Shown here in pieces: positions 43,628-51,906 of a stretch of 64,000 bases of DNA. The notes beneath the pieces were generated by a model. The model searched no databases and was not told the DNA's origin. It saw only the letters and a program-made list of their open reading frames with translations. The stretch lies in the NCBI GenBank assembly GCA_041690535.1, contig JAWLHA010000015.1, positions 8,560 to 72,559 of the forward strand. The letters run 5' to 3'. The DNA comes from JAWLHA01 sp041690535. GTDB taxonomy: Bacteria > Pseudomonadota > Gammaproteobacteria > Thiohalomonadales > Thiohalomonadaceae. The position numbers and the translations under genes were made by a program. The number at the start of each line of letters is the position of its first letter. Within the stretch, counting starts at the first letter, position 1.

Positions 43628-45931
43628 TTAGGATCCCAGCGCGACCTTGCAGGCATGCACCAACCCTAAAGGCTGATCGGCAACAGGCGGCAGATGAATC
43701 TGCAACTTGTTGTCGACCTCTACGTCACTGATGCTCCTTACTGTCCCATCCCGCATAACATAGTCACCGTTGTAGTAGAAAACCAAAGAGTCGCTGGACC
43801 GGGATTTGTTCACGGTGTAATAGAGTGGAAGGGATTTGAAGGGCGCGTCATCCGCCGGGGGCAGAATGTTGTAAGGGATGAGCTGCCTGGGCGAAATTTC
43901 CGATGAGCCTGCGCTGCCAACCGCGCGAACGAATTCTTCAGCGACATCGTGCACTTCGGAACTAACGCGTCCTTCGATATCACGCTTCTGGAAAATGTTG
44001 AGGGTGACCTGCATCACCTGTGTCCAGTCGATTTGATTGGTGAAGATTTCGACGCTGTAGATCTCTTCACTATCCTTGACTATCAGCGGGCCACGGCTGT
44101 ACGGCACGTTGATATTGACCAGAGGGAAGACCGACCCGTCGCCGTAGATCACCTGACCATTGAGTTGGAAGTAGGCCGTCTGAACGTCGGGTTGGGCCAT
44201 AAATGTCCATGAAGTCGATGTTGACAGGCCAGGTTGTGGCTCGGGCACCCAGCTGTCCCAGGTGTAATCGGGCGGAGGGGGCAGGGAGGGATTTTGATAG
44301 TCGAAGTAAGCGGCATTGGCGTTGATTTCGAGGAAGCCGTCGCCCGTACGGGATGCAATTGCACGCAAGCTGAAACTGGAAAGGTGCTCCTGAGGTGTGA
44401 GCACATAAACGAGATCGGCGTTATCAGAGCCAAACTGCTGATTGGGCTGGACAGTCACTATATCGCCCGAAGTCAGCTGGTAACGGAGGCGGTAGTTGTA
44501 AGTGTTGGTGACCGGAACGTGATAGGTCGAAGAGAAGGCGACAGCTCTGTTGTTCTCGGTGAGCTCCTTCGTCTGTAATTTTGGCTTCTGTCCAGTCGGG
44601 GGAGTTTCGTAAAAGTCGATGAAAACCTTATTGACCGAGTTCTTGGACCCATCGCTGAAGGGTATCCCGGAGCCGATGAAAGTGACATTCCGAATACCCA
44701 ACTGGCTTGGGCGGAACGACACGCGAGTAGAACTGCTCGGGATCCAGTCGGATGTATAGGAAGGGTCACCGTTTCCGAATCGCACCTCGTACCTATACTC
44801 GTAATTGGGGTCGAACACCCCACCACCTGGGGCAACGTAGGTGACGCTCGTCGCATTGTCCTTGAGGCTGAGGTGGAACGTGTTATCCGTCTTACGGGTG
44901 GGATAGTTGACTGTGACGATTACGTCCTCGAACTGAGGCACGTGGTCTTCGTCCGTCGGATCGCCCACTAATTCGAAGGTCACCACCAGTTGACGGTTGT
45001 CGACCTCGTGGTAGAGCTTGCTCCAGGTCGCGGCGTCGAAGCGCGGAAGGAAGCGGGACACTGGCGTGCTCCACTCGACGATGGTGTCTTCCGAATAGGT
45101 CGCACTAAAGTCACTGACGACAGAAATCGGGTTTTCGTTTCCGTCGGCGAGGTGCCGGGCCGTCTCCACGGCATCGGCGATCTGGTTCTCCAGTGTGGAC
45201 CACGCCCAGTCACGGACCATCTGCACCAGCTCATCGGTGCCGCCGGCCCCACGTTTGACTGTGACTTCGCCGGCACCGGATTGCTTCAGGTTCTGTTTGA
45301 TTTCGGTCAGTACGGTGTGCTTCTTTCCCCAAGTGTCGGTTGTCGTGCCGTATTTTCGCTCGTACTCGATCGCGGCAGAGGCTGTATACTGAATGGTGGC
45401 CTCGGCCCCAAGGAGCTGGGTCAGCACGCCCATGTCGTAGTTTATGGCAAACGGTGAGAGCCCCCCCTCTCCGCTGAAGCTCTCCTTGAAGGAATTCAGT
45501 TGCGCTTCGGTTTTCAGTTCGACATGAAAATGGGCCGTATTCGTGCCGAACAATGACGGAGTGATTGTGATTTCCTGTGCTTTCGGCACGCCGTCATCAT
45601 CAGGGAGGGTGAAGTCAAAGCAGGTCAAGCCACGGACCCAGGTGAATTGTCCCCAACCGGTTATCCCCGGAACCTGTTGTTCCGCGGCGCGTTTGGCTTC
45701 GTCAGGGGCATGCAGTTCCACCTCGAAGGCGCACGAGCCGGAGATTCCGCCACCCTTGGAAAGGTACTTGGTCAAACTGAACGCGGGCTGGCCTTGATCG
45801 ATGCGAAGGCGGGGGACCGGAACGAGGTACCATATGCCTTTGTCGGTCCTGTCCTGGAAGATGGTTACCTGAAGTGTTTCTCCGCTTGCGTCAGAGTAGT
45901 CGACCTGTCTTGCGGTGGTGATATCAAACAT
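43628..45931 (-). CDS. Unrecognised 767-residue beta-rich protein, first gene of the 38-46 kb operon
   Basis: No family was recognised. The N-terminal 260 residues begin MFDITTARQVDYSDASGE and include IWYLVPVPRLRIDQGQPAFSL and a helical stretch (LVQMVRDWAWSTLENQIADAVE). The rest is predicted beta-sandwich modules. At least three contain a similar strand pair: YRLRYQLTSGDIVTV, YFQLNGQVIYGDGSVFPL and LVFYYNGDYVMRDGTVRSI, so the C-terminal half is probably a tandem repeat of one domain. There is no signal peptide or membrane helix. GAGGGTG precedes the start. The architecture resembles a structural or binding scaffold. Confidence 0.72.
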   Translation of the reverse strand: MFDITTARQVDYSDASGETLQVTIFQDRTDKGIWYLVPVPRLRIDQGQPAFSLTKYLSKGGGISGSCAFEVELHAPDEAKRAAEQQVPGITGWGQFTWVRGLTCFDFTLPDDDGVPKAQEITITPSLFGTNTAHFHVELKTEAQLNSFKESFSGEGGLSPFAINYDMGVLTQLLGAEATIQYTASAAIEYERKYGTTTDTWGKKHTVLTEIKQNLKQSGAGEVTVKRGAGGTDELVQMVRDWAWSTLENQIADAVETARHLADGNENPISVVSDFSATYSEDTIVEWSTPVSRFLPRFDAATWSKLYHEVDNRQLVVTFELVGDPTDEDHVPQFEDVIVTVNYPTRKTDNTFHLSLKDNATSVTYVAPGGGVFDPNYEYRYEVRFGNGDPSYTSDWIPSSSTRVSFRPSQLGIRNVTFIGSGIPFSDGSKNSVNKVFIDFYETPPTGQKPKLQTKELTENNRAVAFSSTYHVPVTNTYNYRLRYQLTSGDIVTVQPNQQFGSDNADLVYVLTPQEHLSSFSLRAIASRTGDGFLEINANAAYFDYQNPSLPPPPDYTWDSWVPEPQPGLSTSTSWTFMAQPDVQTAYFQLNGQVIYGDGSVFPLVNINVPYSRGPLIVKDSEEIYSVEIFTNQIDWTQVMQVTLNIFQKRDIEGRVSSEVHDVAEEFVRAVGSAGSSEISPRQLIPYNILPPADDAPFKSLPLYYTVNKSRSSDSLVFYYNGDYVMRDGTVRSISDVEVDNKLQIHLPPVADQPLGLVHACKVALGS

Positions 45932-46465
45932 GATGGCACCCTCGGAACAGTGATTGTGCTTGCTTCAATCGATGGTTTGTTGTGCGCGGTCCGAGCCTGT
46001 TCATGGGCACCCTCCTGTTGAATGGTGAATTGCAATCACCCTGACAGTACTGCGGAGCGGATGCGGTAGATAATTATTTGTCGTGATTAGGAAAACCAGA
46101 ATCTGTAATAAGGGTGTGCACCTAATCACCGAACTCCTTTGGGGAAATTTTGGCTTAGGTAGGAGATCTCCGTAGACGCAGCGAATGTCGGCATCGTCGC
46201 GGCTATTCGCCATGGTTTGGGGAAGCGGTGCGAACCGGTGACAAAAGCAGGTGATTCGGTGGTAACTCGCATAGCGGTTTCGGCAGGACACGAGATGTCG
46301 CTTGGCCAGAGGCAGATGCGTGTTTGATAGGAAATACACTTATTGGTAGCGACGGCTCGCGATCTGTGCGCAGTGGGTGAGCCCGGGTGGGGAATCGGAT
46401 GATGCCAAAGCTGCTCACCCGCCATCTGTAGGGCGACCCTGAGATTCCCGCCTTTACCGAAAAAA
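45932..46465. other. Intergenic, probable promoter region of the four-gene operon
   Basis: No gene is seen. The part near 46060-46090 is unusually AT-rich for this DNA and could hold the promoter of the minus-strand operon. No specific operator, terminator or repeat could be identified. Confidence 0.4.
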
Positions 46466-46942
46466 ATGGCGTGCAGCAGCCTCGACGCCCAAGGCAACCA
46501 ACTCGCCGAGTTGACCGCCGGCTCCGCACAGCTCGCCGAGCAGGTGGCAGGGCTGCAGCTGCGGGTCGACGCGCTTACCGGCCGGGTCGACGTGCTGGAG
46601 GGGTATCACAAATCGAACCCCGAGCAGTGTGACCAAGGCGTCGATGCCCACACCAACTCTCCCTGGGTGGTGTGTGAGGCGGACGCCAGTGAGGCCTGGA
46701 TCTCTGCAAATAACGGCGGGACCTATCATCCGGAGGAGATCTGCAAGAGCTTGGGCTATCGCACCGTGGACATGTGGGACGGCACCTGCGGCAACGTGTG
46801 TGGCTACTGCCAGGGACCGACCTCCTGCTCCTCGCACGGAAGCAAGGTCCTGAATCGCACGTGGGACGGAATCGGCAATGCTGGAGCGGACGAGTTCGGA
46901 GGCCGGATTCACTACACCGTTTTCTGGCGATGCGTCCAGTAA
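46466..46942 (+). CDS. Coiled-coil plus cysteine-rich domain protein, N terminus possibly truncated
   Basis: The 158-residue protein has a Leu/Ala coiled coil (LAELTAGSAQLAEQVAGLQLRV) and then a domain with eight cysteines: WVVCEADASEAWISA, EEICKSLGYRTV, TCGNVCGYC, TSCSS, and a last FWRCVQ. The even spacing suggests disulfides and export, yet no signal peptide precedes it. The start ATG follows CCGAAAAAA without a good ribosome site, and a TGA lies 27 bp upstream in frame. It may have lost its signal sequence. MACSS looks like the stub of a lipobox (x-x-C). A clean terminator follows. Confidence 0.6.
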   Translation: MACSSLDAQGNQLAELTAGSAQLAEQVAGLQLRVDALTGRVDVLEGYHKSNPEQCDQGVDAHTNSPWVVCEADASEAWISANNGGTYHPEEICKSLGYRTVDMWDGTCGNVCGYCQGPTSCSSHGSKVLNRTWDGIGNAGADEFGGRIHYTVFWRCVQ

Positions 46943-46972
46943 ACGGCTATCGGTCCGCGACGTAACATGCTA

Positions 46973-46998
46973 GAAAGGGCGCCGCGCGGCGCCCTTTC
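46973..46998 (+). terminator. Intrinsic terminator after the Cys-rich gene
   Basis: A perfect 26-base palindrome (GAAAGGGCGCCGC with its complement) is followed by TTCTTT, 30 bp after the stop codon. Confidence 0.75.
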
Positions 46999-47181
46999 TT
47001 CTTTGGACGGCCGCAATCCCCGTAGAGTGGGCGTCAGGGGGCTGGTCTACGGCGGCAAATGAGGCCGGGGCCTGAAGTTTTCGTGGACGCAGCCCTACCA
47101 CCTCGGGCTTCCTTTGTCACCACTTCCGCCGTCGGAAGAAGACGACTTTCCACCACGTGCGCACCTGCCGTGTGGGTCACT

Positions 47182-47718
47182 TTAATCGGGATGGATGTCG
47201 CCGCAATCGCCGGAGAGCCACTTGCCACTCTGCTCCATGGTCATCTGTTCGGGGCGTCCGTCAACCATGGTGTTTACGGTGGCCTGACTCTTATAGATGG
47301 TGGGGCCATTGAAGGTGATTTCCCCTTCACCGCTGGAGGGGGGATCGCCGGCGCACTGGAACTTCACTTTCACCGATTTGGCGGTGCGCTGCACCACTTC
47401 TTGCGTGCAGTCTTCATCCTGCACAAGGTCGAGGGCAGCGGCCTGCTCGGGAGTAATACAGACCCGCATGGTTTGGGTGTTCGCATCGAAGCTAATCCCC
47501 TCCGCAGCCATGGTTTGTTCAATCATTTTGCGTTGTTCGGGCGGCATGTCCGCCAAACGCTGCTGCATTTCCCGCATCATCTGTTCCACCGCGCCGCTTT
47601 GCGATGTGACCACGGTTGTTTGCTCCCAGAGACCGGGGCGCATTGTCGGCTGAGCCAATGCAGGACTGCCAGCCAGTGCGGCCGCCATAATTGCGGGAAT
47701 GATTCGCGCTTTTTTCAT
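47182..47718 (-). CDS. DUF3617-family exported protein
   Basis: The 178-residue protein starts MKKARIIPAIMAAALAGSPALAQ, a clear signal peptide. It shows the DUF3617 pattern: MRPGLWEQTTVVTSQ, QRVxITPEQA-like MRVCITPEQAAAL, then DCTQEV, VKFQCAG and GKWLSGDCGD. The conserved cysteine pairs imply disulfides in the periplasm. The family's function is unknown. ATG at 47718 is used instead of an upstream in-frame start because it places the signal peptide at the N terminus. It is monocistronic. Confidence 0.82.
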   Translation of the reverse strand: MKKARIIPAIMAAALAGSPALAQPTMRPGLWEQTTVVTSQSGAVEQMMREMQQRLADMPPEQRKMIEQTMAAEGISFDANTQTMRVCITPEQAAALDLVQDEDCTQEVVQRTAKSVKVKFQCAGDPPSSGEGEITFNGPTIYKSQATVNTMVDGRPEQMTMEQSGKWLSGDCGDIHPD

Positions 47719-47812
47719 CTCATCTCTCTTTGCTTGAAAGCCCTCAGGCGGTGCCATCCACTCTTGCCCTCCCTATCCAAAATCGACGGTCAGGAAGAAT
47801 GTGTTGGAGGTT

Positions 47813-47850
47813 ATAAAAACAAGCGCGGGGAGCTTTATGCTGCTCCCCGC
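47813..47850 (-). terminator. Intrinsic terminator on the minus strand with no gene in front
   Basis: Read on the minus strand, GCGGGGAGC (47850-47842) and GCTCCCCGC (47833-47825) form a stem followed by GCTTGTTTTTAT. It would stop minus-strand transcripts, but there is no minus-strand gene between here and 49000. Confidence 0.55.
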
Positions 47851-47930
47851 TGATTCAACGACTCCGATGGCGCACATCAATCGCCCATACACGATCATCG
47901 GCCCCCCCGAACGGACATCCCCTCTTAATG

Positions 47931-48096
47931 CAGGGTGAACGCATACTTACGTTACGGCCGTGCTGTGAGCGATGTAAGTCCTTGAAAGCAGGTTCGCTGA
48001 CAATACGTCCATGTACGCTCGACGGCCGCGTCCATGCGGCCGTCGACCTGCTTTCAAGGACTTACATTGCTCTTGGGTAAGTATGCGTTTACCCTG
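47931..48096. mobile_element. Repeat family C, 166-bp MITE-like element, copy 1
   Basis: CAGGGTGAACGCATAC (47931-47946) mirrors GTATGCGTTTACCCTG (48081-48096). Inside, GATGTAAGTCCTTGAAAGCA and its complement form long arms around GACGGCCGCGTCCATGCGGC, so the whole element folds into a hairpin. The flanks CCTCTTAATG and CCTATCAATG look like a worn 10-bp target duplication. Confidence 0.75.
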
Positions 48097-48407
48097 CCTA
48101 TCAATGGGATTGCGGCAATCATGTAAGCTGGTTAGAGGCCCAGAAGGAAAATAGGCGTTATGCGATGACAAATCAAGCTGTTGTCCCATAACTCAACGCC
48201 CTTTCGGCCCTCTCATAAGCGGCATCTTCAGGCGGCTTGGTCCTTTGCACCATTACATCGTCGGGCAGTGAGGCGCTCGTAGACTGCGACTTCCGCTACA
48301 CCCGTAACTCACTCCGAGCATGGGGGGAGTGCCGGGGCCTGCGTGGCACCGGCGGACTCGGCCGCCGCGACTGCGATGGCGTTTGCTGCGCTTTGCCCCA
48401 TCTGGGC
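48097..48407. other. Intergenic between two family C elements, no gene seen
   Basis: No frame here has a ribosome site or recognisable product. The DNA separates two near-identical family C elements in the same orientation. Confidence 0.45.
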
Positions 48408-48573
48408 CAGGGTAAACGCATACTAACGTCACGGCCGTGCTGTGAGCGATGTAAGTCCTTGAAAGCAGGTGCACTGTGAATACATCCATGTACGCTCGAC
48501 GGCCGCGTCCATGCGGCCGACGACCTGCTTTCAAGGACTTACATCGCTCTCTGGTAAGTATGCGTTTACCCTG
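48408..48573. mobile_element. Repeat family C, 166-bp MITE-like element, copy 2
   Basis: CAGGGTAAACGCATAC (48408-48423) mirrors GTATGCGTTTACCCTG (48558-48573), with the same hairpin interior as copy 1. The flanks CCCATCTGGGC (48397-48407) and CCCATCTGGCC (48574-48584) form an apparent 10- to 11-bp target duplication with one difference. Confidence 0.8.
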
Positions 48574-48808
48574 CCCATCTGGCCTGCGCACTTGACTTGA
48601 TCTCAAAGAGCGTGTTGGTGTTTTGAAGTAGAAGCGAGGTGAGAATTCACGCTATAAATAGCTGGCCCGAACCCATGACGGTTTACTGGGGGGAAGAGTG
48701 GTGAGGGCGTGAGTACCCGGTATGGCGCGACAGCGGAATCCGGGGACCGGGTGCAACGATGCCCCGGATCGGAGCCGCTTCACCTCGGGTGTTTTCTGTC
48801 AGGAAACA

Positions 48809-49015
48809 GTAACTACTCACCCCCATCCGTCATTCCCGCGAAGGCGGGAATCCAGTGCTGGACTTCAGAGGGCCATGGGTATTGAACTGGGTGCGTTATG
48901 GATTCCCGCCTTCGCGGGAATGACGAACTGTACGAGTAGCGAGGATCGAGTGCGGTGAGCGTGCGACCGCATTTTAATTTGCACAAGCGGGATGCAGTCG
49001 GGGGCAAGTAGTTAC
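48809..49015 (-). mobile_element. IS66-type MITE, type I, inverted (207 bp)
   Basis: GTAACTACTC (48809-48818) and AAGTAGTTAC (49006-49015) are flanked by the perfect 8-bp duplication AGGAAACA (48801-48808 and 49016-49023). The interior is type I in reverse orientation. It lies 95 bp upstream of the exported-protein gene at 49111. Confidence 0.85.
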
Positions 49016-49110
49016 AGGAAACATTATTGAAGTTGGTTGCGGCGCAGGGGAGCATACCGCACTTGCGGCGCCGAATTTTCCAATATGGAGCGATACGCGA
49101 GGAGTACCAG

Positions 49111-49779
49111 ATGAAACGAGTGGATGTACGGCTGTGCAGTGCGTTGGCTATTGCAGTGGCCATGGGCTGCGTGAGTCTCCCAACGCAGGCGCAGGGTTCG
49201 GACATGACCTTCTTCGTGACCAGCGTGGGAAAGGGCAATGGCGCCGACCTGGGAGGGCTTGAGGGAGCCGATGCTCACTGCCGCGCACTGGCGAAGGCGG
49301 TCGGGTCGCCCCACACAAATTGGCGCGCGTACTTGAGCACCACCGCCCCGAGAGGTGAAGCGGGGATTAACGCCCGGGATCGGATCGGCAAGGGGCCTTG
49401 GCAGAATGCCAGGGGGGTCGTCATCGCCACCAGTGTGGAGGATCTTCACTCCCGCGCCAACAACATCGACAAGCAGACCGCTCTGACCGAAAAGGGTGAA
49501 GTGGTGCCGGGCCGTGGTGATGCCGTAAACATGCATGACATTCTTACCGGGTCCGATCCGGCGGGATACTATTCGACGGCCGGCTGCGACACCACCTGTG
49601 GAAACTGGACCAAGAGCGGAGAGGGATCGGCCATCGTCGGACACCATGATCGCGTTGGGCTGACGGACTCCCGACACATGATTTCCTGGAACTCCTCGCA
49701 TGGGACCCGAGGTTGCAGCCAGGAAGCTCTGAAGGGCACGGGTGGAGCAGGGTTGTTCTACTGCTTCGTCGCCGACTGA
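49111..49779 (+). CDS. Exported protein with lectin-like cysteine pattern, unknown
   Basis: The 222-residue protein has a signal peptide (MKRVDVRLCSALAIAVAMGC). It begins its mature part with MTFFVTSVGKGNGADLGGLEGADAHC, followed by WRAYLSTTAPRGEAGINARDRIGKGPW, TALTEKGEVVPGRG, MHDILTGSDPAG, CDTTCGNWT and GCSQEA. The layout (GADAHC, RAYLS, GPW, C-x3-C-NWT) resembles a collagen/lectin-like extracellular fold, but no named family was recognised. GCGAGGAG precedes ATG 49111; an upstream in-frame start would bury the signal peptide. A family D repeat end follows 4 bp after the stop. Confidence 0.75.
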   Translation: MKRVDVRLCSALAIAVAMGCVSLPTQAQGSDMTFFVTSVGKGNGADLGGLEGADAHCRALAKAVGSPHTNWRAYLSTTAPRGEAGINARDRIGKGPWQNARGVVIATSVEDLHSRANNIDKQTALTEKGEVVPGRGDAVNMHDILTGSDPAGYYSTAGCDTTCGNWTKSGEGSAIVGHHDRVGLTDSRHMISWNSSHGTRGCSQEALKGTGGAGLFYCFVAD

Positions 49780-49783
49780 ACGT

Positions 49784-49850
49784 CCTGGAGCACCGAATAG
49801 GTCATCGGAACAAACGCCAATCGCAGCCGGATCGCGCCCCAGCTGGCGGG
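49784..49850. repeat. Family D left-end fragment
   Basis: CCTGGAGCACCGAATAG, then CGCCAATCGCAGCC and GGCGGGGGCAACG, follow the first 65 bp of the element at 9136. The hairpin and right end are missing. Confidence 0.6.
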
Positions 49851-49930
49851 GGCAACGCGCACGCTCGACACCGGGCAGGGATGCTCAATCGAATCAGCTG
49901 TTTCGCAAGGGGGAGACGTTCCCGCCTTGT

Positions 49931-50920
49931 TCAGCCCCCGGTGATGGACATGAACCGGCCCACCACCGCCGACTGACTGTCGTGGAATTCGTGGCCTTGT
50001 GGTTTGCGAGCGATGGCCACGAGGATATGTTGTTCCAGCTCTTCGCCGCTTGCGCCGTTACGCAAAACTTCCCTGAGCGGATAACTGTGGTCTCGGCCCA
50101 GGCAAAGGTACAGTGTGCCGTCAACCGAAAGTCGGACGCGGTTGCAGGTGTCGCAAAAGTGCTGTGAAAGCGGGGTGATGAAACCGATCTTCAGATTGGT
50201 GCCCGCCACTTCGACATAGCGCGCGGGGCCGCCGCCAGGCACTATCGCCGGCACCAGCTCGAAGCGCTGCTCCAGATGCCGACGCACCTCCTCCAAGTGG
50301 ACATAACGGGCGCTGGACTCACGGCCGGTGTGGCCCACCGGCATCGTCTCGATGAAGCGCAGAGTGAATCCATGTTCAGCGCAGTAGTTCACCATCCTCA
50401 CGATGTCACCGACGTCGTCGTTAATGCCGCGCATCAGCACCGTGTTGATTTTGATGGGGTCGAAGCCGGCCTCCCGCGCCGCATCGAGTCCCGCCAACAC
50501 CTTCTCCAACCGTCCGCCGGTGATCGCGCGAAAGCACGAAGAATCGAGCGTGTCGAGGCTGACGTTGAGCCGCGACACGCCGGCCCGGCGCAGCGCCTTG
50601 GCGTGGCGCGTCAGTTGGACGCCATTGGTGGAGAGCGACAGGTCTTCAATGCCGGGCAGCGCGCCGATGCGCTGGAGCAGCTCCGGTAACCCCTTGCGGA
50701 CCAGCGGCTCGCCACCGGTGATCCGCACCCGTCTCAAGCCGAGGTTGGCGAATGCGGCCAACACCGTTTCGATTTCATTGAACGTCAACCACTGTTCGGG
50801 TGTCTTGAAGTCCGTAAAACCCTGCGGCATGCAGTAGACGCAGCGCAGGTCACACCGGTCCGTCACCGACAGGCGGAGATATTCGATGCGACGGCCGAAG
50901 GGATCGCTCAACGGATTCAT
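49931..50920 (-). CDS. moaA: GTP 3',8-cyclase (molybdenum cofactor biosynthesis)
   Basis: The 329-residue radical-SAM enzyme catalyses the first step of molybdopterin synthesis, converting GTP to 3',8-cyclo-7,8-dihydro-GTP. It has the SAM cluster CDLRCVYCMP, the GGEP loop (RITGGEPLVRKGL), NTVLMRGIND, FIETMPVG, and the C-terminal cluster CDTCNRVRLSVDGTLYLCLG; the enzyme ends in ...SITGG, and GG is the catalytic tail of MoaA. The length is standard. It lies divergent to the nap operon, whose NapA needs the cofactor. The 479-bp gap between them holds a family D hairpin and an FNR-type site. Confidence 0.95.
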   Translation of the reverse strand: MNPLSDPFGRRIEYLRLSVTDRCDLRCVYCMPQGFTDFKTPEQWLTFNEIETVLAAFANLGLRRVRITGGEPLVRKGLPELLQRIGALPGIEDLSLSTNGVQLTRHAKALRRAGVSRLNVSLDTLDSSCFRAITGGRLEKVLAGLDAAREAGFDPIKINTVLMRGINDDVGDIVRMVNYCAEHGFTLRFIETMPVGHTGRESSARYVHLEEVRRHLEQRFELVPAIVPGGGPARYVEVAGTNLKIGFITPLSQHFCDTCNRVRLSVDGTLYLCLGRDHSYPLREVLRNGASGEELEQHILVAIARKPQGHEFHDSQSAVVGRFMSITGG

Positions 50921-51158
50921 AACAACAACTATAGCCCGTGCGATGGCATCGGCAACCCAGGTGCAAGCCGAGCCTAAAGCGAATCATTATCTCGGCAGAA
51001 GGGCCACCTCCCTCTGTCCACAAAACCGTAGCAAGGCTCGGAACAGCTATTTTGGCTGTGCGGCTGTCGGAGTTCGACTAACCACAGCAATGTGTTCGCG
51101 AGACGCGAGCTCACAACGAGTGGATTTTCCAATGGTGAGAGGCTGTCGTAACCACGGC

Positions 51159-51232
51159 GTAGGGTGGTAAGTGCCGCCCATCCACCACTTCCTGTGGTTA
51201 ATCGGTGGATGCGCTGCGCTTATCCACCCTAC
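51159..51232. repeat. Family D hairpin core between moaA and napF
   Basis: The arms at 51159-51186 and 51204-51232 carry the GGTGGATGCGCTGCGC / complement pair of family D, the left arm with several changes. No family termini were found. The rest of the moaA-nap gap (50921-51158) shows no gene. Confidence 0.5.
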
Positions 51233-51313
51233 AGCTGGCAGCCGAGTGTGGTTGTAATCCGGGCCGATCCACACAAAAAACGCAGAAAAAAATCGATCTT
51301 TTATTGACCCGTC

Positions 51314-51327
51314 TTGACATAGGTCAA
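51314..51327 (+). promoter_or_regulatory. FNR/CRP-type palindrome upstream of napF
   Basis: TTGACATAGGTCAA has perfect half-sites TTGAC-N4-GTCAA, close to the FNR consensus TTGAT-N4-ATCAA and typical of FNR/DNR-family regulators. It is centred 79 bp upstream of the napF GTG start, a normal activator position. Oxygen or nitric oxide control of the nap operon is inferred. An additional NarP-type site was not recognised. Confidence 0.65.
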
Positions 51328-51399
51328 GGCGAAGGATTCCAGGCTGGGACTAGCGTCTGCAACACGCACGCTGTGTGTGGTTAATTTCGAGGGACCGCG

Positions 51400-51906
51400 G
51401 TGGAGAATAACATATCACGGGCGCAGTTTCTTCGAGGCGATTTCAGGGGGCGGCGTCGCCCGATCCGCCCCCCCTGGGCACTGCCGGAGGCTCTGTTTGT
51501 CGACCGCTGCACTCGTTGCGGCGAATGCGTCGCTGCATGCGAGAGCGGAATTGTGCAGCGAGGGCAGGGCGGGTTTCCCGTTGTCGATTTTTCCCGCGGC
51601 GAATGTACTTTCTGCGGCCGTTGTGCCGACGCTTGCCACCCACTTGCGCTTGAGCGCCGCCCGAAATTCTCACGCCCCTGGTCACTCGTCGCCGACCTTG
51701 GCGCGTCCTGTCTTGCGCGCCGCGGGACCGTCTGCCGCACCTGCAGTGAGCAGTGTGAGAACGGCGCGCTTCGATTCCGTTTGGTTGCGGGCGGGGCAAG
51801 TCTCCCCGAACTGAATCTCTCTTTGTGCTCCGGTTGCGGCGCCTGCGTCGGCCCGTGCCCGGTCAATGCCATTGTGGTCTGTGAACCCGGGGAGGGTCGG
51901 CAATGA
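51400..51906 (+). CDS. napF: Ferredoxin-type accessory protein NapF
   Basis: The 168-residue cytoplasmic iron-sulfur protein has cluster-binding groups CTRCGECVAACESG, CTFCGRCADACHP, a middle CRTCSEQC, and CSGCGACVGPCP. This gives the four-cluster layout of NapF, which helps mature NapA. The start is GTG at 51400; the first residues ENNISRAQFLRGDFRG match NapF starts. It overlaps napD by 4 bp, so translation is coupled, and it is the first gene of the nap operon. Confidence 0.9.
   Translation: MENNISRAQFLRGDFRGRRRPIRPPWALPEALFVDRCTRCGECVAACESGIVQRGQGGFPVVDFSRGECTFCGRCADACHPLALERRPKFSRPWSLVADLGASCLARRGTVCRTCSEQCENGALRFRLVAGGASLPELNLSLCSGCGACVGPCPVNAIVVCEPGEGRQ

Noticed and set aside
47931..48573. 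CRISPR array
   Set aside because: The repeats are two long palindromic elements, not short regularly spaced direct repeats with unique spacers.
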